From positions 473,510-537,509 of the forward strand of contig CAUYUJ010004747.1 of the NCBI GenBank assembly GCA_963575745.1: DNA of 64,000 nucleotides, in the 5' to 3' direction. The DNA is from Prorocentrum cordatum (lineage: Eukaryota > Sar > Dinophyceae > Prorocentrales > Prorocentraceae). Under the pieces are notes generated by a model, which was given only the letters and a program-made list of their open reading frames with translations, was not told where the DNA came from and ran no database searches. Of the stretch, positions 50,758 to 62,210 are shown piece by piece (position 1 is the first letter of the stretch; every line of letters begins with the position of its first letter). Position numbers and translations under genes: made by a program.

Positions 50758-52626
50758 GTGGCCGATTCTGGGAACCTGGCGGGTTCGGGCCTGCGCGCTG
50801 CGGCTACCATCGGCGGTTCCGGCATCCCGCTGGGCTCAGGTCGGGCCTCGCTCCCGTCCGCCGAGGGACCCGTCTCCACGGAGGAGAGGGCAGGGCCCGA
50901 CCTACCGCGCGGCGTCGTCCCCGCCAGCGTTCTCGCGCGGGACGTCAGGTGACCACCTCACCGATCCTGGCGGGGCTGATCTTGTTCCATGGAATCGGTG
51001 GGCGTGCCGCCCTGGCCAAGCGAGGGCGCACAGCTCGGCTCGTGCATGGCCTTTCGGCCCGCCCCCCCCCCGAGGTCAGGGCCGAGAGCAGGACCTTTCT
51101 TTCGCCGCGGGCTGGCCCGCGCGCCTCCTCTGCTGGCGCACGGCCTCTGGGCTTGCTCTCGCGCGAGCTCGCTCTGCGCGTTTCGGTTCGCCCTCTCGCG
51201 GGCGCGGTCGACCCGTCGGCCCGAGGGGCCAGGCGCGGCCTTCTCGGCTCTCGCGTGCGGCCTCGGCCTCAGCTCAGGCGTGTAAGGGCCTGTCGTCATC
51301 TTGCGTTCGTGCCGCGCATCTGGTCGCGCGTTGCACAGCGATCCTGGGCTCGACGATGGGCCTGGCCAGGATCGGTGAGGTGCCCAGGTTATCGGTGAGG
51401 TGTCCAGCAAACGTCGCGGGCCCGGTTTCTTCGGCGCGTGGTTCCCCAGAGGTTTGGGTCGGGGTTCTTGCCCGGGGAGCAGCTTCTCATCTTGCCAGAA
51501 CCGCCCGTCGAGATGTTTCCTCGCCGCGAGGGTGCCATAGCCCCCCGATCCTTCACCTGCGCCCCCCACCCCACCCCCACCTCTGCTGCATCAAGCATGC
51601 AGCTTCGGACTTCCACCTTCCACCACCAGCTCAAGCATCGACCTCCAGCTTCAGCAGTGGACCTTCCACTTCGACCACCAACCAATGACCCTCACTTACA
51701 GACGTCAACTCTCAGGCGCAATCCGCTGATACTCGACCCCACCAGTCGGCCCCTTGACCTCCACCCCCCACTGCCACGTCAGCAGTCCGACATCCAGCTT
51801 CCAGCATTCCACATTCTTCTCTTCTCCCAGCTACCGACCGCCAGTTTCACACGCCTGCGCTTCGACTCCTAGTTATATTCGACCCAACCAGTTCGACCTC
51901 TTGCCAGCAACCAGCCGCAGAGCGCCAACTCCCGACACCACCTCAGCATTCCGACGTCAGCTTCAGGCTTGCACCCATGAAGGTCTCGTGCGAGTCAGAG
52001 ATCAGCAGGGCTTGAGAAGCTACGGCCCTACGCGCCTTGTCCAAATGGACACTGGCACACGCGCTCCGCCGCATGAGCCTGCACCCCTGCGCCTCGCTCG
52101 CTCGCCCCTCACCTCCTGTTGCGAGGGCCCTCACCGCGAGGGCCCTCTCAGCAAAGGTAAGGGCCCTCTGATCCGTGAGGGCCCCGACCTCTACTCCGCG
52201 AGGGCTCTCGACGTCGGCCCCGACCTCCAATCCTCGAGGGCCTCACGGATAAGAGGTCAAAAGGCCCACGTCGCTCGCGCGCCAGCTTCGTCGGAGGACC
52301 TCGCCCGCTCGTCGCCTGCCACGACCATCGTGGTCGCGGCGGGGTCTGTGGTCCTCACATACGATGGGAACAACGGAATGGTTTCCCTCCGAACGGCAGG
52401 GGTCGGGGGCATAGGCGGGTTAGGCCGGTTGGGTTCGCTGGTGGGTTGGTTGTGACAGGTGGTTTCGGCGGCGCTCCCCTGGCCGCCGTCGCCTGCGTGG
52501 TGGACACCGGGGGGCCCGAGAAGTGATGACAAGTTGAGGGTCGAGAGCCGTCACATACGGTTTGTTTGTGCCCTTGAGATCTTTACGAATCTCAGGAATC
52601 CTTAGGTGTTCCTGGACATCTCTGAA
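50758..52626. other. Gene-poor region with small repeats
   Basis: Loose CCACCTTCCACCACCAGCTC repeats at ~51600-51960 and GAGGGCCCTC words at ~52115-52250, including an inverted pair ATCCGTGAGGGCC (52171-52183) and GGGCCTCACGGAT (52238-52250). No gene recognised. A minus-strand frame at 52627-53016 (RLMHVYKPHYGARLWRKYAP) is protein-like but unmatched. Confidence 0.45.
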
Positions 52627-52967
52627 CTACACGGATTCATCCTGTAATCCGAAGGGGTTCGTAGGAATGTGACGGGCCGCTGGAAGAAGCATTGAAGCAA
52701 TGCATTGTTCTACATTTGTTGGGGCATATTTCCTCCAGAGCCTAGCACCATAATGGGGCTTGTACACGTGCATGAGGCGGCCGAGGTGGTAATCGAGCAA
52801 TGGTTCCTCTAGGATCTGAGATGAAAGAGGACATGACCTTATCGTCAGAATATTCATCATCGTCGTCATGTATGCCATGGCCCAACTCGTCGTAATCGTG
52901 GCTTCGTGGCTCTTCCGCCAACCGTAAAGGGACGACGCGCAGTGATGATTCGACCGTGCAACCCCAG

Positions 52968-53831
52968 GTCCCCGTTGGTTTTGAAGAGGAGTTCCTCGGC
53001 GACCCGATTCTGCCAAACCGGATTACCCAACGTCTTGAGGAGACTTTGTCCTACATTCCCCAGACTGACAGGTTTGAGACTTTTGGCCCGGATGAGGATC
53101 CGGTGGAATTTGCCATGAACCAAATGTGCAGCGTCTACCCTGAGATCTATCAGGTCTGGGAGGATAAGTTGAGCGACGTCGCCCTCACGCGATTCTGCTT
53201 ATTCGGTTTGGGCGCCCACCGTGTCGAGACCACAACAGAGAACGGAGAGCGGTACTTTGTCGTTCGAAGTAACGCCCTGTCGAACTTGCCTGTTCGCAGT
53301 GGCTTCGAGAGGTACGGCGGCGATGCGTACTTCGATATGGGTTGGAACGCGGTCAAGATAGTCGACGCTGGGTTGGGGCCTCTCCTCACCGACGGCACTG
53401 TCAACCTTGTGACGTCGACCCCGAGCGATGGGGCGCAGTGGGATCGAGCCAAGTTTAGGTTCCGCTCCTCGCTCTCGGTGCTGGTGACACTTGTGGACCA
53501 CCTTTACGGGATTCACTTGCAGACCGCCAACATTGTGGTGACCGCCGTCCGGGAGCAGCTCTCTGCCGACCACCCTCTCCGCCGTTTCCTGACGCCGTTC
53601 ACGTTCCAGACCATCGCTGTCAACGACAATGCCCGGAATAATCTGATCCAGCCACGCTCAATGGGTCCTCGCTGCTTTGCCTTTGACGATGTCGGTATGC
53701 AGCTGGCCTTTGCGGCGGCACCGAGTCTGATATTGTCTGGAATCGAGGTGAGCGTCGAGGAGGGAGGTCCGTTCATCAACCGGGCGAAGTACATCGACTA
53801 CCTCAAGGACAAGAAGGGCATCGACACAGAG
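52968..53831 (+). CDS. Lipoxygenase-family protein, internal exon (partial gene)
   Basis: Starts after AACCCCAG as VPVGFEEEFLGDPILPNRI. Middle: FAMNQMCSVYPEIYQVWEDK and RFCLFGLGAHRVE. The lipoxygenase core is TLVDHLYGIHLQTANIVVTA, then VREQLSADHPLRRFLTPFTF and QTIAVNDNARNNLI (~53490-53648). HLYGIH gives two His spaced H-x4-H, as in the first pair of iron ligands, and HPLRRFLTPF matches the HPIxxLLxPH block. The C-terminal ligands (a third His, Asn, C-terminal carboxylate) are not in this exon. Such enzymes oxygenate polyunsaturated fatty acids. Similarity ends at KGIDTE (~53831, GTATCG donor possible). The open frame runs on to 54056 through repeat sequence. Confidence 0.7.
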
Positions 53832-54400
53832 TATCGAAGACGCCAACGGCGAATTACCGCCGCCCCCTGCCTTCCGGAAACGCCCATGCGGCCAAACGTT
53901 GGGCCGAAGTCAGGCCAAGCTGTTGAATTATGTGTTTCCCCAGCCGTTTCCCCAGCCCATGTGTTTCCCCAGCCGTCATTGAAGCTAGGGGAAGTGACCC
54001 AGATCGATTGCAATCCCTGTTGCAGGGAGCCCCACGTGAGTGGCGCAGGGCTATAGAAGAATACGATCGATAGTTTCTCCCCTCGTCCCCTCGTCCCCTC
54101 CCTCCCTCCCTGCTCCCCCCCTCCCCCTTCCTCGAGTGCAGATGCGGCTCTCCCTCGCGACGCTCCGGAACGAAGGGTCCGGCGCTTGTCCACCGAGGCA
54201 TTGCGTTTGCACGCAGATCTTCTTGCATATGTTTCAGGTATGTCTTCTGCATGCTATTTTCTGCCGATGCGCCGTCAGGGCGCGGCTCCTGCCTGCCTGC
54301 CTGCCAGCCGTCGTGGAACCCTTTGGGGGAACACGGGGGAGAGGAATGGAAAGGAGAAGGACAGGGAGGAGAAGGATGAGGAGGAAGACGCGGAGGCCTC
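53832..54400. other. Sequence downstream of the lipoxygenase exon
   Basis: At ~53865 it enters a dispersed module (CCGCCGCCCCCTGCCTTCCG, GGCCAAACGTTGGGCCGAAG, GTGTTTCCCCAGCC) shared with 55487-55610. No further lipoxygenase exon recognised. Confidence 0.5.
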
Positions 54401-55385
54401 CTGATGCCCTCTTGGGGCTCTTGGGGGCTTCCTGGGAGCCTCTGGGGGGGGGGCTCTTGGGGGCATCTTTGGGGCCTCCTGGGGCCTCTGGGGGGTCCTC
54501 TCGTGCGTTACCCCTCGGAGTGGTCTCCATTCATTTTGAGCGGGCGCCCCGCCGTGGGTTTGTGGGTCGGCCACGCGGGACCACTTCGGGCCTTCCCCTC
54601 TCCGCTCCCGCCTTCCTTCCTCTGTCCTCCCGAGGATCGATGATGGGGAGGGGAGTCTGTGAGCTTTCGTGGCCCACGGGGCGCATCGGGGAACAGATGC
54701 GCGCGCGCGCTGCGGCCCGCGCTCCCCCCTCCCTTCCCGTCGTCGGCAGTCATACAACAAGCGGATATGGAAGCACGAGCCCTACATAGAGAGTTCGTCC
54801 GCAGTCAAAGGGGAAGCGAGGCCCTCAACCAACAGGGTGTTGAGTCGTGTCTAGGCAATCCTAGACTCATTTTTGGCACCTCCTTGGGGACCTCTTGGAG
54901 ATCTCTGACTTCTTGGGGCCCCTTGGTGGAATCTTGGCCTTCGGAGGCCGCCGTGGGCCCTTCCTGGGCAGGCGTGGGTGCCTCTATGGGCCCTGTGGGG
55001 CCGTCTTGGAGGTCTCTGGGGCCGTCCTGGGAGCGTCTTGGGGGACTCTTGGGTTGTCTTGAGGCCCTCTTGGGCCGTCTTGCGGGCCTCTTGGGGGTGT
55101 CTTGGGCTGTCATAGGGGCGATTTCGGGGTCCCACGGGCGCGTCCTGGAGCGTCGGCAGCCCGAGACGGTGAGAACTTGGAAGTCCTGTGGGCGCCCACA
55201 TGGGGCGTGTTGGGGGCCTCCTGGGCCGTCTGGAGGACATCTTGGGTCGTCCTGCTTCCATGGTGGCAGTATTGGAGGGGTCTCGGTACTGTCCCGGGGG
55301 GCATCTTGGGCCATCTTGGCCGTTTGGAGGGCATGTTGAAGACATCTTGGAGACAACCTTAGCCGTTTTGGAAGCATGTTGAGGA
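54401..55385 (+). repeat. Degenerate GGGCCGTCTTGGAGGCCTC repeat, block 1
   Basis: Words CTCTTGGGGCTCTTGGGGGC, GGGCCGTCTTGCGGGCCTCT, TTGGAGGCATCTTGGGCC recur every ~15-30 bp. A 54540-54780 stretch is less repetitive. Reverse complement of the 43.0-43.7 kb repeat. Frames across it are not called. Confidence 0.75.
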
Positions 55386-55484
55386 GTTCTCTTAGAAAAA
55401 CCAAAGACCGCCCAAATCAAGCACGGCGGGCACACCTGAGGCAATACCACATGGGTCGGGGGATCGAAGGCGCCTAAGGCGAGT

Positions 55485-55812
55485 CATCGCCGCCCCCTGC
55501 CCTTTCGGAAGCGCCTATGTGGCCGAACGTTGAGGCCAGAGCCCTGCCAAGCTATCGGAGCATGTGTTCCCCGAATCAGTCTGGGAAGCCTTTGGGGAAC
55601 ACGTGGGGGAGGACGGGGAAGAGGAGGGGAGTGAGGAATAGGCGTGTTCGGGGCCTCTTCGGGGCTCTTGTGAGCTTTTGGGGGCAACTTGGGGCCTGCT
55701 GGCCGAAGGTTGGGCCAGATCCTTGCCAATCTTTCGGAACGAGCGTTCCCCGAATCGGTTTGGAAAGCTTTCTCGGAACACGTGGAGGAGGCTGGGGAAG
55801 AGGAGGAGAGTG
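55485..55812 (+). repeat. Hairpin module GTGTTCCCCGAA...GGGGAACAC, two tandem copies
   Basis: Each copy has a TGGCCGAACGTTGAGGCCAG / GGCCGAAGGTTGGGCCAGAT start, TGTTCCCCGAATCAGTCTGG / CGTTCCCCGAATCGGTTTGG, and CTTTGGGGAACACGTGG / TTCTCGGAACACGTGG. Copies at ~55510-55615 and ~55695-55800, followed by GAGGA-rich sequence. Confidence 0.75.
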
Positions 55813-55849
55813 AGTAACAAGGGGAAGGGGGGAAGAGTCCTCTTGGAAG

Positions 55850-56470
55850 CCTCTTGAGGCACTCTGGGACTCATTTGGGCCATCGTGGCGGTCTTGGAGG
55901 CAGTTCTTTCTGTTTGGACCGTTATGGAGGCCAAATTGGAGTGATCTTGGGTTCTCTTGGTGCCATCTTGGACGCATCTTGGAGGCCATCTTGGGCCACA
56001 TTGGTCGTCTTGAAGGCGTCTTGGGGCAGTCTTGCAGGCCATCTTGTGGCCCTCTTGGGGGCCTCTTGGGCTGTCATGGGGCCATTTTGGAGGCCTCTTG
56101 GGCGCTCTTGGGACGATGTTGGGGGCCTCTTGGGCCGTCTTGGGCCGTCAGAGAGCTGATGACTGATGATAAGAAAATGCAAAAATCCGCCAAGCATATA
56201 AGGGAAGTCAATGTTGTTTGTCCTTTCGGGCCTTCCTGAGCCTTCTTGGAGGCCCCTTGGGGGCCTCTTGGCCAGTCTTAGGCCATATTGGAGCCATCTT
56301 GGGCCGTCTTGGAGGCTTCTTGGACGAACTTGAAGGCATGTTGGACTCTCTCGGGCCGTCCTGGAAGCCATCTTGGACCATCTTTGGCGACTTGGAGGCC
56401 ATCTTGGAAGCCATCTTGGGCCAACATGGCCATCTTAGAGGCCATCTTGAGCCGTCCTGGAGAATGTTTT
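55850..56470 (+). repeat. Degenerate GGGCCGTCTTGGAGGC repeat, block 2
   Basis: Same family as block 1, interrupted at ~56150-56215 by AT-rich unique sequence. Confidence 0.8.
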
Positions 56471-56569
56471 GCGGTCGTTGAGGTGGTTTCGGGGCCTTTC
56501 CAGGACCCTGGCGGGATCGGCCGAAGCCCCATGTGGAGTTCGTTTGTCAAAGAAAACGAAATGATCTAG

Positions 56570-56745
56570 CACGCCAGGCACCCATGTGGCAAGCCAACAG
56601 GGGGAGGCGGATGAGCCCGTCAACCGTTATCGCGTGTCTAGAACCACCTATGCGGTTGAAGGTTGCGCCGGAGCTTGGCCAAATTATCGGACCACGTGTT
56701 CCCCGAATCCGTTGGGGAACCCTTCGGGGAACACATGGAAGAGGA
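56570..56745 (+). repeat. Hairpin module, third copy
   Basis: Exact 12 bp arms GTGTTCCCCGAA (56696-56707) and TTCGGGGAACAC (56723-56734), preceded by CACGCCAGGCACCCATGTGG and TATGCGGTTGAAGGTTGCGC. The leading CACGCCAGGCACCC recurs at 62219. Confidence 0.85.
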
Positions 56746-56784
56746 AGAGGAGGATGAGGAGAGGGGAGTTAAACAATATAAACG

Positions 56785-56915
56785 GAGGCCTCTTGGGCCG
56801 TCTTGGGGCCCTCTTGGGGCTGACTTGCGGGCCCCTTGGACCGTTCTGGAGCCATCTTGGAGCCCCCTGGGACGATTTTGGGGACTCCTCGGGCCGTCTT
56901 GGGCGGTCGAAGCAA
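56785..56915 (+). repeat. Degenerate GGGCCGTCTTGGGG repeat, block 3
   Basis: Short block of the same family just before the LINE. Confidence 0.75.
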
Positions 56916-57056
56916 CACAACGGAGGAACAACAAAGATCTGTCAAAAGCCACGGGAAATTAAGGAGTGTCGCTCAAGCGGCTCAAGCGACCGCATACTCA
57001 TACTCCGGGAACCGCACCGCACTTCATCCCTACACCTACACATCGTTACCACGTTG

Positions 57057-58178
57057 ATGGCTTCTTCTTCTTCTTCGGGTAATGGCGACACGCGGGCGCC
57101 AAGCACCCCCGTCAGGCAGTTATTTCGGGGACCGCTTCAACAATATATTCATTCGCTAGTGCCTGAGCGTAAACAGAAAGCTCTGCGCATCCAGCCCACT
57201 GCAGGAGATGGACGGGCTTTCCGACGACGGTCTTGCTCCTTTGGTGGCTGCACGTCAACAACAAGTGTGCGATACTCTGGCCGAGGCTATCAGGACGCAG
57301 CACGATGAGCAAGCTTCTACAGTTGGGCATGTCAAGCAAATGCTTCGAGTACAGCTTCAGCCGCTACAACAAGACATCTGGGCCATAAACATCACGGAGT
57401 TCCACAAGACGATTTGCATAGCGCAGTGGCTCCAATTCATCATGATATTGCTACGCTTTCAACGCGCTTGCATTCGTTTGAGCAGCGCTCCAGCATACCA
57501 CCTGCGCGCTCTGGAGCAACATGCACAACCGAACTGGAAACTAAGATATTGGAGCTGGAGCGTCAAGTTACAGATTTGTCCACAAACCGAGATCGGGACC
57601 GTGAAAGTAATGCTGTTATCGAAGGCTTGTGAGGATTCTCTTCCATGGAGTCGGCGGTCGGCTTTGTTCAAGAGCAAGCTGGAAAGACGAAAGCACCATA
57701 ACCCCTGGAGATCTTCGCGAAGGGCGATTTCGGTAGCATCTTGTTTGCGAAATTTGCCTCTGTCAACCGCCGCGACAAGCTCGCGTCCACCATCGGGAGA
57801 GCGCAGATCAAGCATGTAACAAACGCGATTTGGACCCGTCAAGATCAAACGATTGAGAAACGTGTTCCAGAAAGCCGCTTGCCTGGGCTCCGCAAGCAGT
57901 TCATGAACCGGGGGTGCCCTAAAGCCGAGGTTCGCGCAAACACCGACAGCGGCGCCCTCGAGACCGCCCCCCCAAAAAAAAGAAGAAGAAAGAACGAGTT
58001 GTCAACGATGCCTTCAACATCGCCTGGGAAGGAGTCTGGTCAACGCGGGGCGATCTCGCGAGGAACCCGGGAGCGGGGCACCTCACCGCCAGGGCCAACG
58101 AAGCACTCGGCCAGGCGGCTGCGAAAGGGATCGGGAAGGGCAAGACGGGCGGGATCGGCGGCGGTTCTACCACGTAGG
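57057..58178 (+). pseudogene. LINE ORF1 (frameshifted)
   Basis: ATG 57057 gives MASSSSSGNGDTRAPSTPVR and QQYIHSLVPERKQKALRIQP. The frame shifts at ~57208 (MDGLSDDGLAPLVAARQQQV, KQMLRVQLQPLQQDI) and again at ~57414 to a coiled-coil-like ELETKILELERQVTDLSTNR with NAVIEGL. Then MFAKFASVNRRDKLASTIGR (57741) and IWTRQDQTIEKRVPESRLP suggest an RRM-like domain, as in LINE ORF1 proteins. After an A-rich run at ~57970 the best frame ends EALGQAAAKGIGKGKTGG and a stop at ~58176. Presumed RNA-binding role, now broken. Confidence 0.5.
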
Positions 58179-58249
58179 AAACACGACGGTGCATTGGCAG
58201 TGCGGCAGTGGCATCTACATTGGGCAAATAGGTTATGTATCCATGCTGG

Positions 58250-59160
58250 TCTATAACATGCAGCCTCACTGCGCCCTGGAATGTCGAAGGCATTAGATTG
58301 GGCAACACGGCAAAACTTCACGAATTAGTCTTGCGCATGCGAAACATGGACATCGCGATGTCACGTCTCCAAGAGACGCATTGTAAAGGTTCGCCAATCT
58401 CTATATTCGAGGGGCACTTTATCATTTTATCTGACGCCGAAGGGGGCGGAAGAGAGCACGCAGGAGTTGGATTTATTGCACCTCGGGCTCGCCGGCCAAT
58501 CAAAGAGCGCCGGCAATTAGACAACAAACAGAAAGGCATGCGTTCGGTTCCGGGTCGCAGGAGGGGCGCTGACGCTCGCCGCGGCGCGCGCGTGGACCAA
58601 CGAGCACGAGTGCGACGTCAGGCGCGGATTCTTTACAGAACTCTCCGGGTTTAACGAAATGCGTGCTTCACGTGAGCACGCCATGCTTTTGGGCGGCTTC
58701 AACGCAAGGCTCTCGCGTCGATTTCCCCGGGACGAGCACATACTGAGAGAACATATCTTCCAATGTCCACGCGGGAAATGGGGCCCCGCGTCGAACCGAG
58801 AGTCATCGCTAGAATTCTGCGCAGCACTGCCACAAACGCGTTCTTCAATCGTGGGGATGCACGAAAGATTGCCTACTATGATTTTTGGGCTAAGCCGCCG
58901 GAGCCGACTGTGCCGGGCAGTTTCGAACAATTCGACCGAGCAGTTGTCGCCAGCGCGCGGCGATCTTGCATCGCAGACGTCTGGGGCGACCGCGGGGGAC
59001 AATTGCAGTCGCATCACGTTGCGCACGCGGTGGATTTGGAAATCAACATCGAGGAGAACGGGCGATCGACACCGCCGCCGAGGTATCATATGACCTCCGC
59101 GCGCGCCCCGGCAACGGCGCAGAAGCACGCGAAGCATTCGCTCGAACATAGGACTCGAGA
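58250..59160 (+). pseudogene. LINE AP endonuclease domain (frameshifted)
   Basis: PWNVEGIRLGNTAKLHELVL and MDIAMSRLQETHCKGS (58271-58394): W-N-x-x-G and LQETH are the first AP-endonuclease motifs. AGVGFIAPRARRPI follows. GGFNARLSR (~58691) replaces the usual GDFNA, so the Asp is Gly. NRESSLEFCAALPQT is in that frame; IAYYDFWAKPPEPTVPGSFE and QFDRAVVASARRSCIADVWG (58873-58989) are in another. The final SDHH is seen as SHHV. It would nick target DNA, but is inactive as read. Confidence 0.65.
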
Positions 59161-59759
59161 TCACGTGGCATTGAACCTCGAAGACAAAACAGAAGCATTG
59201 ACTTCACGCATGAAGGAGACGGCGATGGCGGAAGCGGCGCCACTACAACCAGCGACGCCCCACCGACCGCGGACATCTATCCGGGCGCTGCATTTCATCG
59301 AGCAGGGGAACCTTGGGCGACAGCGCGGAGATGGCAGCAATGAGTTGAAACTCGTGAAAAGAAATTCAAAGGTCAGCCCGCGCGGACAGGAAAATACGGC
59401 TCGACGAAGCCATCGAGAAAGACGGTTGGCGGGCAATCCGCTCTCTCCGGGAAGGGGAATCGCTCGCCCATCGACGTCTCCGAGATCTGAACGGCGACCT
59501 GGCGGGCGCCGCGTGGAAGGCCGACGCCATGGCTGATTATTTCGAGCAAGTGCAATGGCATCTCCCGCCGGCTGCAGGCCCGCCGCCCCGCGTCGACGCA
59601 CAAGATGGCCACCTGGGCATCCGCGCGAATGCCATGGAGGAGTCAAATGTACAATCAAAAACTGCCATCTCCCATGTACAGAGAGCCCCCGGGGAGCGCT
59701 GGGGCGCCGCCAAAACTGCGGCAGTCTATATGGAGAGACGACCAAGCAATGGAGATTCT

Positions 59760-60784
59760 AAGTGATCTGCGCAACACGCGTCGGCGACAAAAAGATGCCC
59801 CCGCAAGCTGGCGGGGGGCGTCTGGCGCTTCAATTTCGCGAAGGGGGGCGCGCCCCAGCCGTGCAAGCACAGGCCAATTCCGCCATGGGCAGCGGGGTGC
59901 AAAGTTCTCGCCAGCATCCTTTGACGAAGGTTTAAGATATGGAGGGGCAGAAGAGGCGCGGCGGGAGTCACAGTACGGATTCAGACCAAAACGCGGCACG
60001 AACGACGCCCTCTTTCTGGCGCGGCGCTTAACCGACGCTGATTTGGAAGACAAGGACGGCTCTGTCCTGCTCTTACTCTTGGATTGGAGCAAAGCGTTCG
60101 ACCGCATCCGGCAAGAAGGACTCTTGTACGCACTTCGTTTTTTTGTGTTCCTTCTTTCCTCCGCGCGCCGCCGCCCATGCCCCGCGCGGTCGAAGAAACT
60201 CACAGGGCGCGGGCGTTCGCGGTGAGAACGAAACCTCCGCAACATCGAGCCGATTCCAGGCGGCGGGGATTGCAGGAGGGTGCCCGCTCTCACCGCATCT
60301 GCTCATCATTGCGATGTCAATACTACTGGAACTTGTGAATCAGCGAATGGCGGAACGCAGGCCGGAGAAATGATCCAGACCATCTTCGATTACGGAGGGC
60401 GTGCTGTACGCAGACGACACAGTGTTGATCGCAGAGCACCCGGGCTACTTGCAACAGCACCCTGGGAGGTCATCCGGGCTGGACCTCAACGTGCGGGAGC
60501 TTATTATCCTGCGGTTTCGTTCAGACCCTGCCATCATAGGGGCCGACGGCGCAGCCATCCCCTGTAAAGAGAGCGCCGTCTACCCTGGTGGGTTTCTGAG
60601 TGTAGACGGCCGGCCACGCAGCGAATTGACAAAGCCCCTCGGCGAGGCCAAAGGAGCATTTGAGAAAATGCGCACCGCATGTAACCATGCAAATTTCAGC
60701 ATAAATTACAAGTTTTTGAAGCGTTATGTCTATGTTATCGAACTTGCTATACGGCCTCGAGTCGTGCATGCTGTTGAAGGCTGA
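59760..60784 (+). pseudogene. LINE reverse transcriptase (frameshifted)
   Basis: Motifs in order: SQYGFRPKRGTNDALFLARR (~59970-60029); LLLLLDWSKAFDRIRQEG (motif A, Asp kept, ~60067-60120); AAGIAGGCPLSPHLLIIAMS (motif B, ~60260-60320) in a second frame, ending at TGA 60371; LYADDTVLIAEHP (motif C with DD kept, ~60404) in a third; then SINYKFLKRYVYVIELAIRP. At least two frame changes and a stop. Type: non-LTR element with AP endonuclease. Confidence 0.75.
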
Positions 60785-61190
60785 TAGGGCGAAGCTAGAT
60801 GCTTTCCAAGCGCGACGCTTGAGGATAAGTTCCAGGATTTGTCCAGCGTGTTCGTCTAGAGTCAGCAACGCGGACGTTCTCCAAGCAGCGAAGTACATAC
60901 TACCGACAACCTTGTTGCAACGCCAACTACTGCTATATGGCATGTTCGCCCTGGAACCTCCGAGCCGCCTCTCAAAACGCATGTTGCTTTCTGTCGGGAG
61001 CCACTCGTTTGTCTTGCCCCAGACGTGGGGTAGCGCGCGAACCCGAGGCAGACCGCGTTTGCAATGGACTACGTACTTGCAGTCACAAGCTTCAACGTTG
61101 TCTAAGCGAAGCCTCAGTCGACTCCAATGTCCTTTAGGCGGCGAAGCGACTTGGCGCTCAGTCGTCAAACTTTGGCGCAATATTCGTTGA
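60726..61190 (+). pseudogene. LINE C-terminal region
   Basis: SNLLYGLESCMLLKADRAKL, DAFQARRLRISSRICPACSS, RQLLLYGMFALEPPSRL and ARTRGRPRLQWTTYLQ, a region usual after LINE thumb domains (LLYGLE...KLDAFQ.R.LR, then GRPR..W). Stop TGA 61188-61190. The 3' flank is C/T-rich with no poly-A tail visible. Confidence 0.7.
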
Positions 61191-61439
61191 GTGTGTTTGC
61201 CTCGGTCCCCCTTCTCCCTTCCGCTCATCCCTCCCCCCTTCCCCTCCCCCTTCCCCCCCCCCCCGGATTGTCTGCAGGTTTTCGCGTCGTGCCCCATGGG
61301 GTACAAAGTCTTCCCATGGTTTGCCTCCGACCCGCCCGCAGCGCAATCGATTATTTCATGTGTTTTGTATTTGTTTGTTTTGTTTGTGCCTGCACGCCGC
61401 CACCTGCCACAATTCTCCTTGCCAGCGCGCCGTCTGGGC

Positions 61440-62210
61440 GCGGTTTTTCTTTCGTTGGGCCGTCTTGGGCGGTCGGAGCAACAAAACGGAGGAAAGGCAA
61501 ATTTCTTTCAACAACCAAAGGGAAGTTGATTAATTTCGCTCCCTCAGGCCTTCCTGGAGGACTTTTTGGGCTTCCCTGGGGCCATTTTGGAAGCCTCTCG
61601 GGCCCATTTTGGGCCAGCTTGCCCGTCTTAGCGGCCATCTTGGCCGTCTTGGGGTCATCTTGGCCGTTATGGATGCATTTCTGTGGCCATCTTAGCCGTC
61701 TTGGAGGCCATGTTGGGAGTCTTGGAGGCATCTTGGGCCGTCTCAGGGGGCCTCTTGGAGTCGTCTTGGTGGCCTCTTGGGTCGTGATGGGGCCATCTTG
61801 GAAGCCTGCCTGTTGGGCGATCTTGGGGCGATTTTGGAGACCTCTTGGGCCGTCTTGTGCTGTCGGAAGGCCGAGAAGAAGCACATGCCAAAATCTGTCA
61901 AAAACCTTATTTCGGAAAATCAGAGGTTTTGGCCGTTGCGGGCCCTCGTGGAGGACCTTTTGGAGGCCTGTTGGGCCGTCTTGGAGGCATCTTGGACCCT
62001 CTTGGGCCGTCTTTGAAGCCATCTTGGACCATCTTAGGCGGACTTGGACGCCATCTTCGACCATTTTGCCCGTCTTGGAGGCATCTTGGAGTCCATTTGG
62101 GACCATTTTGGGCTTGGAAGGCATTGACATGTGCAGTTGGGGTCTCTTCGAGTGGCCGGCGGGACGGGCCGAAGCCCCAGTGAGTTTTCGAAAAGAACCA
62201 AAACCGTTTA
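61440..62210 (+). repeat. Degenerate GGGCCGTCTTGGAGGC repeat, block 4
   Basis: Two similar sub-blocks: each has GGGCGGTCGGAGCAACAAAA / TGCTGTCGGAAGGCCGAGAA, then AAATCTGTCAAAAACC-like unique words, then repeats of CATCTTGGCCGTCTTGGAGG. The start resembles 56900-56960 (GGGCGGTCGAAGCAACACAA). Confidence 0.8.
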
